From the NCBI GenBank assembly GCA_021812905.1, contig JAKAMM010000027.1, forward strand, positions 1 to 12,255: a DNA stretch of 12,255 nt. The letters are read 5' to 3'. Of this stretch, positions 1 through 6,704 are shown piece after piece (positions within the stretch are counted from its first letter, which is position 1; the number at the start of each line of letters is the position of its first letter). The DNA is from Chloroflexota bacterium. Lineage in GTDB: Bacteria; Chloroflexota; Anaerolineae; Anaerolineales; Villigracilaceae. The notes under the pieces were generated by a model, which had not been told where the DNA came from, made no database searches, and was given only the letters and a program-made list of their open reading frames with translations. The translations under genes and the position numbers were made by a program.

Positions 1-5
1 TACGG

Positions 6-41
6 TTTGACCAGGTCAAATTTTGGTTTGGTCTGACCAAA
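6..41. promoter_or_regulatory. Tandem operator-like inverted repeats (GntR-type)
   Basis: Two perfect inverted repeats with 7-bp arms and a single central base lie side by side: TTTGACC-A-GGTCAAA at 6-20 and TTTGGTC-T-GACCAAA at 27-41. Their centres (13 and 34) are 21 bp apart, two helical turns, so two dimers could bind the same DNA face. The second site contains TGGTCTGACCA, which fits the TGGT-N3-ACCA operator consensus of FadR-subfamily GntR regulators. No such regulator is in the window. The target may be a divergent gene to the left or the truncated plus-strand gene at 109. The symmetry is directly visible; the family assignment is inferred from the consensus. Confidence 0.6.
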
Positions 42-108
42 TTGGCAGAAGTGACAGTTACCCCCAAGAGTATTTTGGGTATAAAATAAAGGCGCAGGAG
101 GAAACACC

Positions 109-303
109 GTGCCTGACACCAAGACTTACATTCTCGACGACCTGCCCACCGACCACGACGCGCTCGATTTTACACCATACGTTGAAACGCTGATGGATGT
201 GTGTAGTGCGTGGAGAATGGTGAATTACGAAATACAAAGAAGGCACGCTACTAACTTTCAAGAAATTTTACAATCCGATTTGTTAGTGATTGTGTATTTC
301 TAA
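109..303 (+). pseudogene. Remnant of a KAP-type P-loop NTPase N-terminus
   Basis: An open frame of 64 codons begins at a GTG with a strong ribosome binding site (AGGAGG at 96-101, 7 bases before the start). Residues 1 to about 31 (including LDDLPTDHDALDF and TPYVETL) resemble the extreme N-terminus of KAP-family P-loop ATPases, which normally continue straight into a Walker A segment (recalled from the family, not searched). Here the expected glycine-rich Walker A never appears. After about base 200 the frame reads into unrelated sequence and ends at 303, inside the 3' end of the opposing vsr-like gene. It is most likely the 5' stump of a gene cut by deletion or rearrangement. A genuine small ORF cannot be excluded. 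A TATAAA at 80-85 could be a -10 element, but no convincing -35 is present. Confidence 0.45.
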
Positions 304-685
304 TCCGACACTCCCAAACCACTAATACTTTCCATCCATCTTTTTTGAGCAAAGACAAATTTTTTCTGTCGCGCTCGACATTTCCAAGTCTCTTATTCTG
401 CCAAAACTTTGCATTGGTTTTCGGCTTCACTCTGCCATATTTGCAATTGTGCATGTGCCAGAAACAGCCATGAACGAATATTATTTTTCTATGGTGGGAA
501 AATACTAAGTCGGGTTTCCCAGGTAGATTTTTGACATGTAACCTGTATCTATATCCCATCCTGTGTGTCAAAGACCGAACAACCATTTCAGGTCGAGTAT
601 CTTTATTTCGGATTCTCGACATATTCAGTTTTCTTCTTTCAGATGTGAAATAATCTTTCTTGAGGGTCGAATAATTTCCAGCCAA
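251..685 (-). CDS. vsr: Very short patch repair (Vsr) type endonuclease
   Basis: This is a 144-aa protein of the Vsr family, which nicks 5' of the thymine in T:G mismatches left by deamination of 5-methylcytosine. The family pattern is complete: N-terminal RIRNKDTRPE (25-34), GYRYRLH (44-50), LPGKPDLVF with catalytic Asp59 (equivalent to E. coli Asp51), FVHGCFWHMHNC (70-81) carrying the His and zinc-binding His/Cys residues, NVERDRKN (102-109), and the terminal VVWEC with Cys126. Length is normal for the family. The start chosen is TTG at 685, with AGGA about nine bases upstream; the first ATG (residue 22) would cut into the conserved N-terminus. It overlaps the upstream 120-aa gene by 47 bases, which implies translational coupling. 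Vsr genes usually neighbour a Dcm-like cytosine methyltransferase; none is present in the window. Confidence 0.92.
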   Translation of the reverse strand: MAGNYSTLKKDYFTSERRKLNMSRIRNKDTRPEMVVRSLTHRMGYRYRLHVKNLPGKPDLVFSHHRKIIFVHGCFWHMHNCKYGRVKPKTNAKFWQNKRLGNVERDRKNLSLLKKDGWKVLVVWECRIRNTQSLTNRIVKFLES

Positions 686-1001
686 TAGCAGATTCCTGTA
701 AGACTTTATCTACAAACTCCTTGATTGTTTGCACAGAGGAGTCTGCCACCTCTTCTGCTGATAATTCAGAGCCATCGTATTCATGAAAGGAAACATCGTC
801 CATTGTAGGGTAATCATCATGGAAAAGTTCTGGCAATCCAATTTGTTCTGAGATAAAGTAAAGTCCATCTAGAAAAGCGGCTTTTATTTCTTTCTCAATT
901 TCGCCAAGAGGTAAATTGTCAGGATTTCTGAAAACCCGAAACCCATAATTTTTATAATTGCCAGCGTCTCTGTAAAGATATTTAAACTTGATATTGTTCA
1001 T
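639..1001 (-). CDS. Conserved hypothetical protein, 120 aa
   Basis: A small, acidic, soluble protein without a signal peptide or membrane segment. I do not know its function. The N-terminus (KFKYLYRDAGNYKNYG, residues 5-20) followed by an FHEYDG segment (72-77) resembles a widespread family of uncharacterised proteins of about 110-120 residues, recalled from memory only. The start at 1001 is preferred over an in-frame ATG at 1025 because AAGGAG lies six bases upstream of the 1001 ATG and the frame-corrected end of the HNH gene falls at 1015. The gene sits between an HNH nuclease and a Vsr-type nuclease and overlaps the latter by 47 bases. It is therefore co-translated with DNA-processing enzymes and could be an accessory or immunity factor of that cassette; this is inference. 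Confidence 0.8.
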   Translation of the reverse strand: MNNIKFKYLYRDAGNYKNYGFRVFRNPDNLPLGEIEKEIKAAFLDGLYFISEQIGLPELFHDDYPTMDDVSFHEYDGSELSAEEVADSSVQTIKEFVDKVLQESAIGWKLFDPQERLFHI

Positions 1002-1014
1002 TGAAATCTCCTTT

Positions 1015-1101
1015 TCAGGAAACAAATATGTTCCTATTGTGATAATCTAAGAAACTTGTGTCTGGAACAAACCTATCTGGCAAATTCATTTTTGCACCAT
1101 C
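1015..1101 (-). other. Displaced C-terminal coding tail of the HNH gene
   Basis: Read on the minus strand from 1101, this stretch encodes 28 residues starting DGAKMNLPDRF and ending HNRNIFVS before a TGA at 1015-1017. It continues the HNH protein's conserved C-terminal style (LPxRFxP followed by a Leu-Asp-Tyr-His segment) but lies one base out of frame with it. The stop codon directly abuts the ribosome binding site of the next gene, whose ATG is at 1001. That is the expected spacing for an intact operon. Confidence 0.7.
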
Positions 1102-1771
1102 AAAATTCAACAAGAATGTTTTCAAAGAATCGTTGATTGGAATTGATTTTAGTTTGGACTTGATAGTCGGTAGTAATTGTCAGCAACCCTCTATCAAAGG
1201 CTCGGTCATGAATTGCGCTCAGACATAAACCATTGCGTGGATTTACTCGATTTGCTAGGTCAACTGACCAAGGAATGATATGGCTTGCATTCAACAACTC
1301 AGGTACAGCAAGTCCCGTAATACAACATTTGTTGTTATAAGCGGCAAGAACGGTCGCACGAAAGAAACTCTGGTTAACTCTAACTCGAACCATAGTGTCT
1401 CTCTCTTTACCTTCTTTTGTTGGCTCACTTTCATTGGAGAATATCATTTCCTCTATTTCTCCACCTTTGAGTTTTGCAACTAATTTCTCACTTTCGAAAC
1501 CAAGTTTTTCCCAATCCTTGCTAAATTCATTCCAAATTTCTATTTCTTCTTTACTGCCATGTGAAGCGCCTGAAATATTTCGCGCGCGAAGAGTTGGATC
1601 AAGACGAGCAAAATTTGCCAACTTCCACGAGACTGCAGCAGGAGTTCGTTCTAGCAATTTAGCAAGTGAAATAATATCGGGATTTCGACCGTGAATTTTT
1701 CCAAATGGTATTTTGCAGTATAAGTTGAAAGCAATTATTAATTCATTGCTTGTCCAGTTTTTTCTTGCCAT
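1100..1771 (-). CDS. HNH endonuclease (HNH_2 type), truncated by a frameshift
   Basis: This 223-aa product has an N-terminal helical DNA-binding-like segment (NWTSNELIIAFNLYCKIPF, 5-23; PAAVSWKLANFARLDP, 44-59). Its C-terminal HNH nuclease motif comprises ASHIIPW with His164, NPRNGLCL with Asn180, and IHDRAFD with His188-Asp189. The architecture matches putative restriction endonucleases of the HNH_2 group; substrate specificity is unknown. The ATG at 1771 has AAGGA six bases upstream. The frame stops at a TGA (1100-1102) directly after the T run at 1102-1105. Omitting one T restores a further 28 codons in family style, ending at 1015, for a total of 251 aa. The cause may be a real inactivating frameshift, a base-calling error in a short homopolymer, or less likely a +1 programmed shift at TTT-TGA. 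It is the first gene of a likely three-gene operon with the 120-aa protein and the Vsr-type nuclease. Confidence 0.85.
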   Translation of the reverse strand: MARKNWTSNELIIAFNLYCKIPFGKIHGRNPDIISLAKLLERTPAAVSWKLANFARLDPTLRARNISGASHGSKEEIEIWNEFSKDWEKLGFESEKLVAKLKGGEIEEMIFSNESEPTKEGKERDTMVRVRVNQSFFRATVLAAYNNKCCITGLAVPELLNASHIIPWSVDLANRVNPRNGLCLSAIHDRAFDRGLLTITTDYQVQTKINSNQRFFENILVEF

Positions 1772-1784
1772 AGTACATCCTTCA

Positions 1785-1799
1785 ACACCTTCAGGGTGT
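1785..1799. repeat. Short hairpin upstream of the HNH gene
   Basis: Five-base perfect arms, ACACC (1785-1789) and GGTGT (1795-1799), flank a five-base loop. On the minus strand the hairpin ends a few bases before the AAGGA ribosome binding site of the HNH gene, so it could affect access to that site. The stem is short and may be coincidental. I found no convincing promoter in the 105-bp gap 1772-1876 and no terminator for the topoisomerase gene that ends at 1877, so read-through into the cassette is possible. Confidence 0.3.
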
Positions 1800-1876
1800 C
1801 AGTTCAGAAATTAATTCTCGCACTAGGTCGACGCTAGATTGGATTTTTATTCCTTGTCATGGGATTATTTTGATCT

Positions 1877-4456
1877 TTATTTCTTCTTCGTCTTTGGCTT
1901 TGCTTTCGCCTTTGTCTTCTTCGCCGGAGCGGGCTTCTTTTCCTTCGTGGATGCTTTCGCCTTTGCAGCCTTTTCTTCCTTTTCCACTTCGACAACCTTC
2001 TTCACATATCTCTCCACCGTCCAGCCGACGGCCACGCCGGTGATGGACTCGCCGGGTTTCACTTCGACGATCAAGTCGCCCTTGGTCGCAGCACGCTTGC
2101 GGACAGCCGCCGCGTCCAAGCGTGTGGACTTCGGCGCGCCCTTGCTCAAGTAGATGGTCGCCATGTGATTCGGTTTGCCTGAGACTACGCCAGCCAATGT
2201 CACTTTCTTGGGCAAGTCCCAAACGCGCACGCCCTTGCCGTAACGTCCCTGCGCTGGGAATTCCTTCTGGTCAACGCGCTTGGCTTTGCCATCGCTCGCC
2301 AGCAAAAATACTTCGCCTTCGGCTGGGAAAATTTCCGCGCCGACCACTTCATCCTTGTCGTCCAATTTGATACCGTTCACGCCAGCCGCCACCAACCCCA
2401 TTGGGCGAACATCCTCTTCGCCGAATCGGATCGCCATGCCGCCGGAGGTGACGAGCAAAATTTCTTTTTTGCCATTCGTCAGTCCGACCCAGCCAAGCCG
2501 GTCACCTTCGTTGACTCTCGCCAGTGCAAACGTCTGCGCGGAGGGGCCGGGCAATTCGGTGATGAGACTCTTCTTAATCATGCCGTAACGTGTGACGGTC
2601 AGCACGCAGGTCTCTTCGGGCAATTCCGATTTTCTGGAGGGCAAAGCGAACATGGCCGCCAGCACATCGCCATCCTGCAACGGCGAGACTTTGAAGAACG
2701 GCGCGCCTTCGCTTAATTTTTCGGCTTCGGGGATAACGTGCAATGCAATCGCGGCGGCCCTGCCGGACTCTGCAACCAGATACAACGTGTCGGTCGTTGA
2801 AGCGCGCACCAGCCAGCGCGCCGCGTCGTTTCCGGAATGTTTGGGTTCCTTGTCATCGTGCGTGCGCGCAATAATGCCGTCCGCCGTCACACCGACCCAC
2901 ACAACCTGGTCGGTCATCATGTCGGTGGCGGTCAGCATCTTGGAGGATTTGCCCTTCTTGAGATTCACAATCTGCGTGCGGCGGCGGTCGCCATACGCGG
3001 CCTTGACGCGCAACAACTCATCAGACACAACCGCGCGCATGCGTTTGGCAGATTTCAACAGGTCGGTTAAATCTTTTATCAACCCACTGACTTCCTTGTA
3101 TTCAGTCTCGATCTTTTTGCGTTCGAGCGCGGCCAGTCGTCGCAGTTGCATCTCGAGGATGGCGTTGGCCTGTAACTCCGTCAGCTTGTAGCGCTTCATT
3201 AATTTAGCGCGCGCCGTTTCAACGTCCGACGCGTTGCGGATGATCTGAATCACTTCGTCCAGATTTTTAAGCGCGACCAAATATCCTTCGAGAATGTGCG
3301 CGCGTGCCTTGGCCTTTTCCAGATCAAATTCGGCGCGGCGTTTGATGATGGTGATGCGATGTTCGAGATAGACGCGCAGGGCCTGCTTGAGCGTGAGCGT
3401 GCGCGGCTCGCCGCGTCCATCTTCACCGACGATCAGCGCCAGCAGGTTGATGCTGAACGTGGACTGCATGGGCGTGCGTTTGTAAAGATCGCGCAGGATG
3501 ACTTCGGGGTCGGCGTTCTTGGTCAGCTCGATGACGATGCGCATGCCCTGACGATCAGACTCATCGCGCAGGTCAGACAGGCCTTCGATGTGTCCATCGC
3601 GCGCCAACTCGGCGATGCGTTCGATCAGTGTAGATTTGTTAACTTGATACGGCAACTCGGTGACGATGAGGCGGCTCTTGCCGCGCTCCATCTCTTCGAT
3701 ATGGACCTTGGCCTGAACTACCACGCGTCCGCGCCCGGACCCGTAAGCGGACTCGATATCCTCTTCACCTTTTTCCTGAATGATGACGCCACCGGTCGGG
3801 AAATCCGGCCCTTGAACGAATTCCATTAATTGGTCAACATCAATGTCGTCAAGCTTTTCCCAGCGCTCGAGCATGTAAACGCAGGCATCCACTATTTCCG
3901 ATAAATTGTGCGGCGGGATGGATGTTGCCATGCCGACCGCAATTCCGCTTGCGCCATTAACCAATAAATTTGGAATCGCGGATGGAAGCACACTCGGCTC
4001 TTCGAGCGTGTCGTCGAAGTTGGCAGTGAAGTCAACAGTGTTTTTATTTAAGTCAGCGAGAATTTCTATGGCGGGCAAAGTAAGACGCGCTTCGGTGTAA
4101 CGCATGGCCGCAGGCGGATCGCCATCTACCGAACCGAAGTTGCCCTGACCATCCACGAGCAATGTGCGTAAAGAGAAATCCTGCGCCATGCGCGCCATGG
4201 CTTCGTAAACAGCCGAGTCGCCATGCGGGTGATATTTGCCCAGAACTTCGCCGACGATACGAGCGGACTTTTTGTAAGCCGTGTCTGCGCGAATGCCCAT
4301 GTCATACATCGCATACAAGATGCGGCGTTGCACAGGCTTGAGGCCATCGCGCGCGTCTGGCAACGCGCGCGCCACGATGACAGACATGGCGTAATCGAGA
4401 TACGCCTGCTGCATTTCGTGGTCAATATCTATTTTGCGAACTAAACCAAGTTCCAT
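1877..4456 (-). CDS. gyrA: DNA gyrase / topoisomerase IV subunit A (GyrA/ParC family)
   Basis: This 859-aa subunit carries out DNA breakage and rejoining in type II topoisomerases and works with a GyrB/ParE ATPase that is not in the window. The N-terminal breakage-reunion domain is canonical: [20 protein letters not shown] (21-40), [16 protein letters not shown] (76-85), and [10 protein letters not shown] with catalytic Tyr120. At the quinolone-determining positions Ser81 and Glu85 are present, the susceptible-type residues. The C-terminal half is a beta-pinwheel. The strict GyrA box (QRRGGRG-like) is missing from blade 1; a related QGRYGKGV occurs near 736-743. The protein ends in a Lys/Ala/Pro-rich tail of about 35 residues containing 16 lysines. 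The start is ATG 4456 with GGAG five bases upstream. The frame is open further upstream to 4597, but that region contains the promoter. Without the box, a ParC role cannot be excluded. Confidence 0.93.
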   Translation of the reverse strand: MELGLVRKIDIDHEMQQAYLDYAMSVIVARALPDARDGLKPVQRRILYAMYDMGIRADTAYKKSARIVGEVLGKYHPHGDSAVYEAMARMAQDFSLRTLLVDGQGNFGSVDGDPPAAMRYTEARLTLPAIEILADLNKNTVDFTANFDDTLEEPSVLPSAIPNLLVNGASGIAVGMATSIPPHNLSEIVDACVYMLERWEKLDDIDVDQLMEFVQGPDFPTGGVIIQEKGEEDIESAYGSGRGRVVVQAKVHIEEMERGKSRLIVTELPYQVNKSTLIERIAELARDGHIEGLSDLRDESDRQGMRIVIELTKNADPEVILRDLYKRTPMQSTFSINLLALIVGEDGRGEPRTLTLKQALRVYLEHRITIIKRRAEFDLEKAKARAHILEGYLVALKNLDEVIQIIRNASDVETARAKLMKRYKLTELQANAILEMQLRRLAALERKKIETEYKEVSGLIKDLTDLLKSAKRMRAVVSDELLRVKAAYGDRRRTQIVNLKKGKSSKMLTATDMMTDQVVWVGVTADGIIARTHDDKEPKHSGNDAARWLVRASTTDTLYLVAESGRAAAIALHVIPEAEKLSEGAPFFKVSPLQDGDVLAAMFALPSRKSELPEETCVLTVTRYGMIKKSLITELPGPSAQTFALARVNEGDRLGWVGLTNGKKEILLVTSGGMAIRFGEEDVRPMGLVAAGVNGIKLDDKDEVVGAEIFPAEGEVFLLASDGKAKRVDQKEFPAQGRYGKGVRVWDLPKKVTLAGVVSGKPNHMATIYLSKGAPKSTRLDAAAVRKRAATKGDLIVEVKPGESITGVAVGWTVERYVKKVVEVEKEEKAAKAKASTKEKKPAPAKKTKAKAKPKTKKK

Positions 4457-4474
4457 GGAAACTCCAAAGATTCG

Positions 4475-4540
4475 ACCCCTCCCCGACCCTCCCCATTTTC
4501 CAAAAGAAAATGGGGAGGGTGACCGAAGGTCGGGTGGGGT
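4475..4540. repeat. Compound palindromic repeat in the gyrA leader
   Basis: A perfect 15-bp stem (4486-4500 with 4506-4520) encloses a five-base CAAAA loop. It is followed by a small GACC-GAA-GGTC hairpin at 4521-4531. Outer C-rich and G-rich arms (ACCCC at 4475-4479 and GGGGT at 4536-4540, with flanking bases) can pair imperfectly around both. The whole element therefore folds as a branched hairpin, in the manner of REP or MITE-type intergenic repeats. It lies between the predicted gyrA promoter and the start codon, so it would be transcribed into the 5' leader. It has no T tract suited to termination on the minus strand. Confidence 0.7.
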
Positions 4541-4568
4541 AGTGAATGAATGTTCTATTTGCGGGCTT

Positions 4569-4597
4569 ATCTTACGGGGAAAGAGGAAAGGCGTCAA
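4569..4597 (-). promoter_or_regulatory. Sigma70-type promoter of the gyrA-like gene
   Basis: On the minus strand, a -35 element TTGACG (4597-4592) is followed by exactly 17 bases and a -10 element TAAGAT (4574-4569). The start of transcription should fall near 4562, giving a leader of about 105 bases that contains the compound palindrome. The position inside the upstream open frame argues against a longer N-terminus for the topoisomerase. Confidence 0.65.
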
Positions 4598-4601
4598 GTG
4601 G

Positions 4602-4632
4602 AAAGTCCCCTGCCAATTTGGCAGGGGACTTT
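4602..4632. terminator. Rho-independent terminator after the ABC exporter operon
   Basis: A 13-bp perfect stem, AAAGTCCCCTGCC (4602-4614) and GGCAGGGGACTTT (4620-4632), has an AATTT loop. It begins 27 bases beyond the stop codon of the exporter gene that ends at 4660. The A/T-rich ends of the stem provide a short T tract on the minus strand and a longer T-rich run on the plus strand (4630-4641). It probably ends the marR-ABC-ABC transcript and insulates the topoisomerase promoter located immediately downstream. Confidence 0.75.
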
Positions 4633-4659
4633 TATATTTTTACAAATTACACATGCGCT

Positions 4660-6681
4660 TTACATTGCTATGATCGCTTCGATCTCTTCCTGCTTCTTGA
4701 ACTGGCTCATATACAGGTTGTAATAGAAACCTTTTTCTTCAAGCAGTTCGTTATGCCTGCCGCGCTCGATGATCTCGCCATCGTTGATCACCAGGATCAT
4801 GTCGGCGTTGCGGATGGTGCTCAAACGGTGGGCGACGACAAAACTGGTACGGCCCTTGAGCAATTTCTCCAAGGCCTTCTGGATCAGGCGCTCGGTGCGT
4901 GTGTCAACGGATGAAGTCGCCTCGTCCAGGATCAGGATGCGAGGATCCGCCAAAGCGGCGCGGGCAATCGAAAGCAGTTGCCGCTGTCCCTGAGAAAGAC
5001 CCGAGCCGCGTTCGCCGAGAACGGTCTGATATTTTTCGGGCAGGCGTTCGATGAACGTGTCCGCGTGGGCGAGTTGCGCGGCGGCGATAACTTCCTCGTC
5101 GCTGGCACCTGGCTGACCGAAGCGGATGTTTTCCATCACAGTGGCGCTGAACAGGAAGGTGTCCTGCAACACGACGCCGATCTGTTTGCGGAGACTCTCG
5201 GCGGTCACATCACGTACATCGGTGCCATCGATTAGGATAGAGCCAGCAGTCACATCGTAGAAGCGCGGGATGAGATTGATAATAGTGGTCTTGCCTGCAC
5301 CGGTCGGACCAACGAGGGCAATGGTTTGCCCGGGTTGAGCCGTGAAGTTGACGCCTTTCAAAACAGGCTCGCCTTCCTTGTATTCCGCGGTCACATTTTT
5401 GAATTCCACTTTGCCGTTGATGGCGGTCATTTCTTTTGCGTTCGGGTCATCAACGATGGCGGGTTTCTCATCGAGGATACCGAAGATGCGTTCTGCGCCG
5501 GCGATTGCGCTCTGAATGTTGCCCCACAGCACAGATATTTGTTGGATGGGTTGGTTGAAGCGCTGGACATACGCCAGGAAGGTGATGATCAGGCCGAGTG
5601 AAACGGCGGTGCCGAACAAGTTTGCGCCATTGAGCAAGGCCAGACCACCCGCGCCAACAACAATTGCCAATGCCACATAACCCAAAGCTTCCAGCGCGGG
5701 AGAAAGCGCCGATGTAAAGACCACGGCGTTTACGTTGGCGTCACGGTTGGCAGCGTTGGTGATGTTGAACTGGTCAATATTCTCTTCGGCGCGATTGAAA
5801 GCCTGCGCCTCGCGCACTGCCGAAATGCTTTCCTGCAGGCTGGCATTGACCGAGCCCATCTCGGTGCGGGTCTTGCGAAATGCCTTGCGGGCCTGATCAG
5901 AAAAATACAACGTGACGATTATCATGATCGGCGTGACCGCCATGCTGAGCAATGCGAACGGCAGGTTCTGGGTCAGCATGTTGTACGCGATCCAGACCAG
6001 CAGGAGCGAACCGCTGGCTACGTTGACCAACGCAAAGCTGATGGCCTGATTGATGGTCTCGGTATCGTTGGTGATGCGGCTCATCAAATCACCGGCTTCG
6101 TGTTCGGCATAGTAACCGATTGGCAGGCGGTGCAGGTGCTCAAAGACTTCGGTACGCAAATCGCGCAGAACGTGCTGACCGGCCCAGGTCATTGAGAAGA
6201 AAGTCGCGCCCATTAGAATGGCACCCATCACATACAGCGCGATAATCAACAGGATCATGCGCACGAGACCAGCGGTACGCTCGTCAGTGGTAATAGTGCC
6301 ATCTGTTTTGGGAGCAGCCAGGCTGCCCAATGCGAAGACATTTTTAATTATGGTCTGCGTAATGCCAGTGGGTTGTTTATCTGCCGCCAGCCAGCAGTTC
6401 GAGCTGGATGCGCTCTGGCTGGCCGCGCTCGAAGCGCCCGGCAAATTAAAGCCGCTGGCCGCGACTGCCGGGGAAAGGTAACAGTCCACCAATTCACCGG
6501 TCAGTTCAGGATTGGTTACCTGTGCCCATGTCGAAATAACGACGAACACAACGGCGGCCAGTAACGCCGGCCAGAACGGGCCAAAATGCTTCGCCAAGCG
6601 GCCAAGCGTTTCGCTCGTGCTTTGGGGTTTTGATGTTTCCTGGTTAAGAAAGCCGCTGTGGCGGCCGGGTCCACCCATCAT
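4660..6681 (-). CDS. ABC exporter half-transporter, TM288-like (canonical ATP site)
   Basis: This 673-aa protein fuses a six-helix exporter transmembrane domain (about 35-395) to an ATPase domain (about 420-660). Motifs are Walker A GPTGAGKT (458-465), Q-loop Gln506, signature LSQGQ (562-566), Walker B ILILDE with catalytic Glu587, and switch His618. The catalytic Glu and His are intact while the signature has Gln in place of the second Gly. This is the pattern of the TM288-type partner in heterodimeric exporters such as TM287/TM288 and LmrCD. The first extracytoplasmic loop (about 65-135) is long, Ser/Ala-rich and contains Cys67 and Cys96. The start is ATG 6681 with GGAG eight bases upstream; a second ATG follows immediately. 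It lies 23 bp downstream of its partner gene. The substrate is unknown: drugs, lipids or peptides are the usual choices for the family. Confidence 0.94.
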   Translation of the reverse strand: MMGGPGRHSGFLNQETSKPQSTSETLGRLAKHFGPFWPALLAAVVFVVISTWAQVTNPELTGELVDCYLSPAVAASGFNLPGASSAASQSASSSNCWLAADKQPTGITQTIIKNVFALGSLAAPKTDGTITTDERTAGLVRMILLIIALYVMGAILMGATFFSMTWAGQHVLRDLRTEVFEHLHRLPIGYYAEHEAGDLMSRITNDTETINQAISFALVNVASGSLLLVWIAYNMLTQNLPFALLSMAVTPIMIIVTLYFSDQARKAFRKTRTEMGSVNASLQESISAVREAQAFNRAEENIDQFNITNAANRDANVNAVVFTSALSPALEALGYVALAIVVGAGGLALLNGANLFGTAVSLGLIITFLAYVQRFNQPIQQISVLWGNIQSAIAGAERIFGILDEKPAIVDDPNAKEMTAINGKVEFKNVTAEYKEGEPVLKGVNFTAQPGQTIALVGPTGAGKTTIINLIPRFYDVTAGSILIDGTDVRDVTAESLRKQIGVVLQDTFLFSATVMENIRFGQPGASDEEVIAAAQLAHADTFIERLPEKYQTVLGERGSGLSQGQRQLLSIARAALADPRILILDEATSSVDTRTERLIQKALEKLLKGRTSFVVAHRLSTIRNADMILVINDGEIIERGRHNELLEEKGFYYNLYMSQFKKQEEIEAIIAM

Positions 6682-6704
6682 AGTAAATTCTCCAATCTAA
6701 AAGT

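Noticed and set aside
562..622. Vsr start at the internal ATG (residue 22)
   Set aside because: It would remove part of the conserved N-terminal segment. TTG 685 has AGGA upstream and gives a normal family length.
1002..1025. Start of the 120-aa protein eight codons earlier, at 1025
   Set aside because: Those codons overlap the restored HNH tail and its stop, and include the AAGGAG ribosome binding site that clearly serves ATG 1001.
2592..3191. Plus-strand open frame of 199 codons, and a similar one at 3296-3829, opposite the topoisomerase gene
   Set aside because: They are low-complexity mirror translations of a highly conserved minus-strand gene, with no recognisable domain and no ribosome binding site identified.
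4200..4240. Quinolone-resistance substitutions in the topoisomerase
   Set aside because: Ser81 and Glu85, equivalent to E. coli GyrA Ser83 and Asp87, keep a serine and an acidic residue, so no resistance-type change is visible.
4457..4597. A 47-residue N-terminal extension of the topoisomerase subunit, starting near 4597
   Set aside because: The extension is translated palindromic repeat, contains the predicted -10 element, and has no family resemblance. ATG 4456 has a good ribosome binding site and the expected N-terminus.
4602..4632. A plus-strand transcript ending at this terminator
   Set aside because: The longer T run is on the plus strand, but no plus-strand gene lies upstream. Position after the exporter stop codon makes a minus-strand role more sensible.
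4984..4998. LSQGQ in the 673-aa exporter as a damaging mutation
   Set aside because: The same signature is known from TM288-type subunits and fits the complementary changes in the partner.
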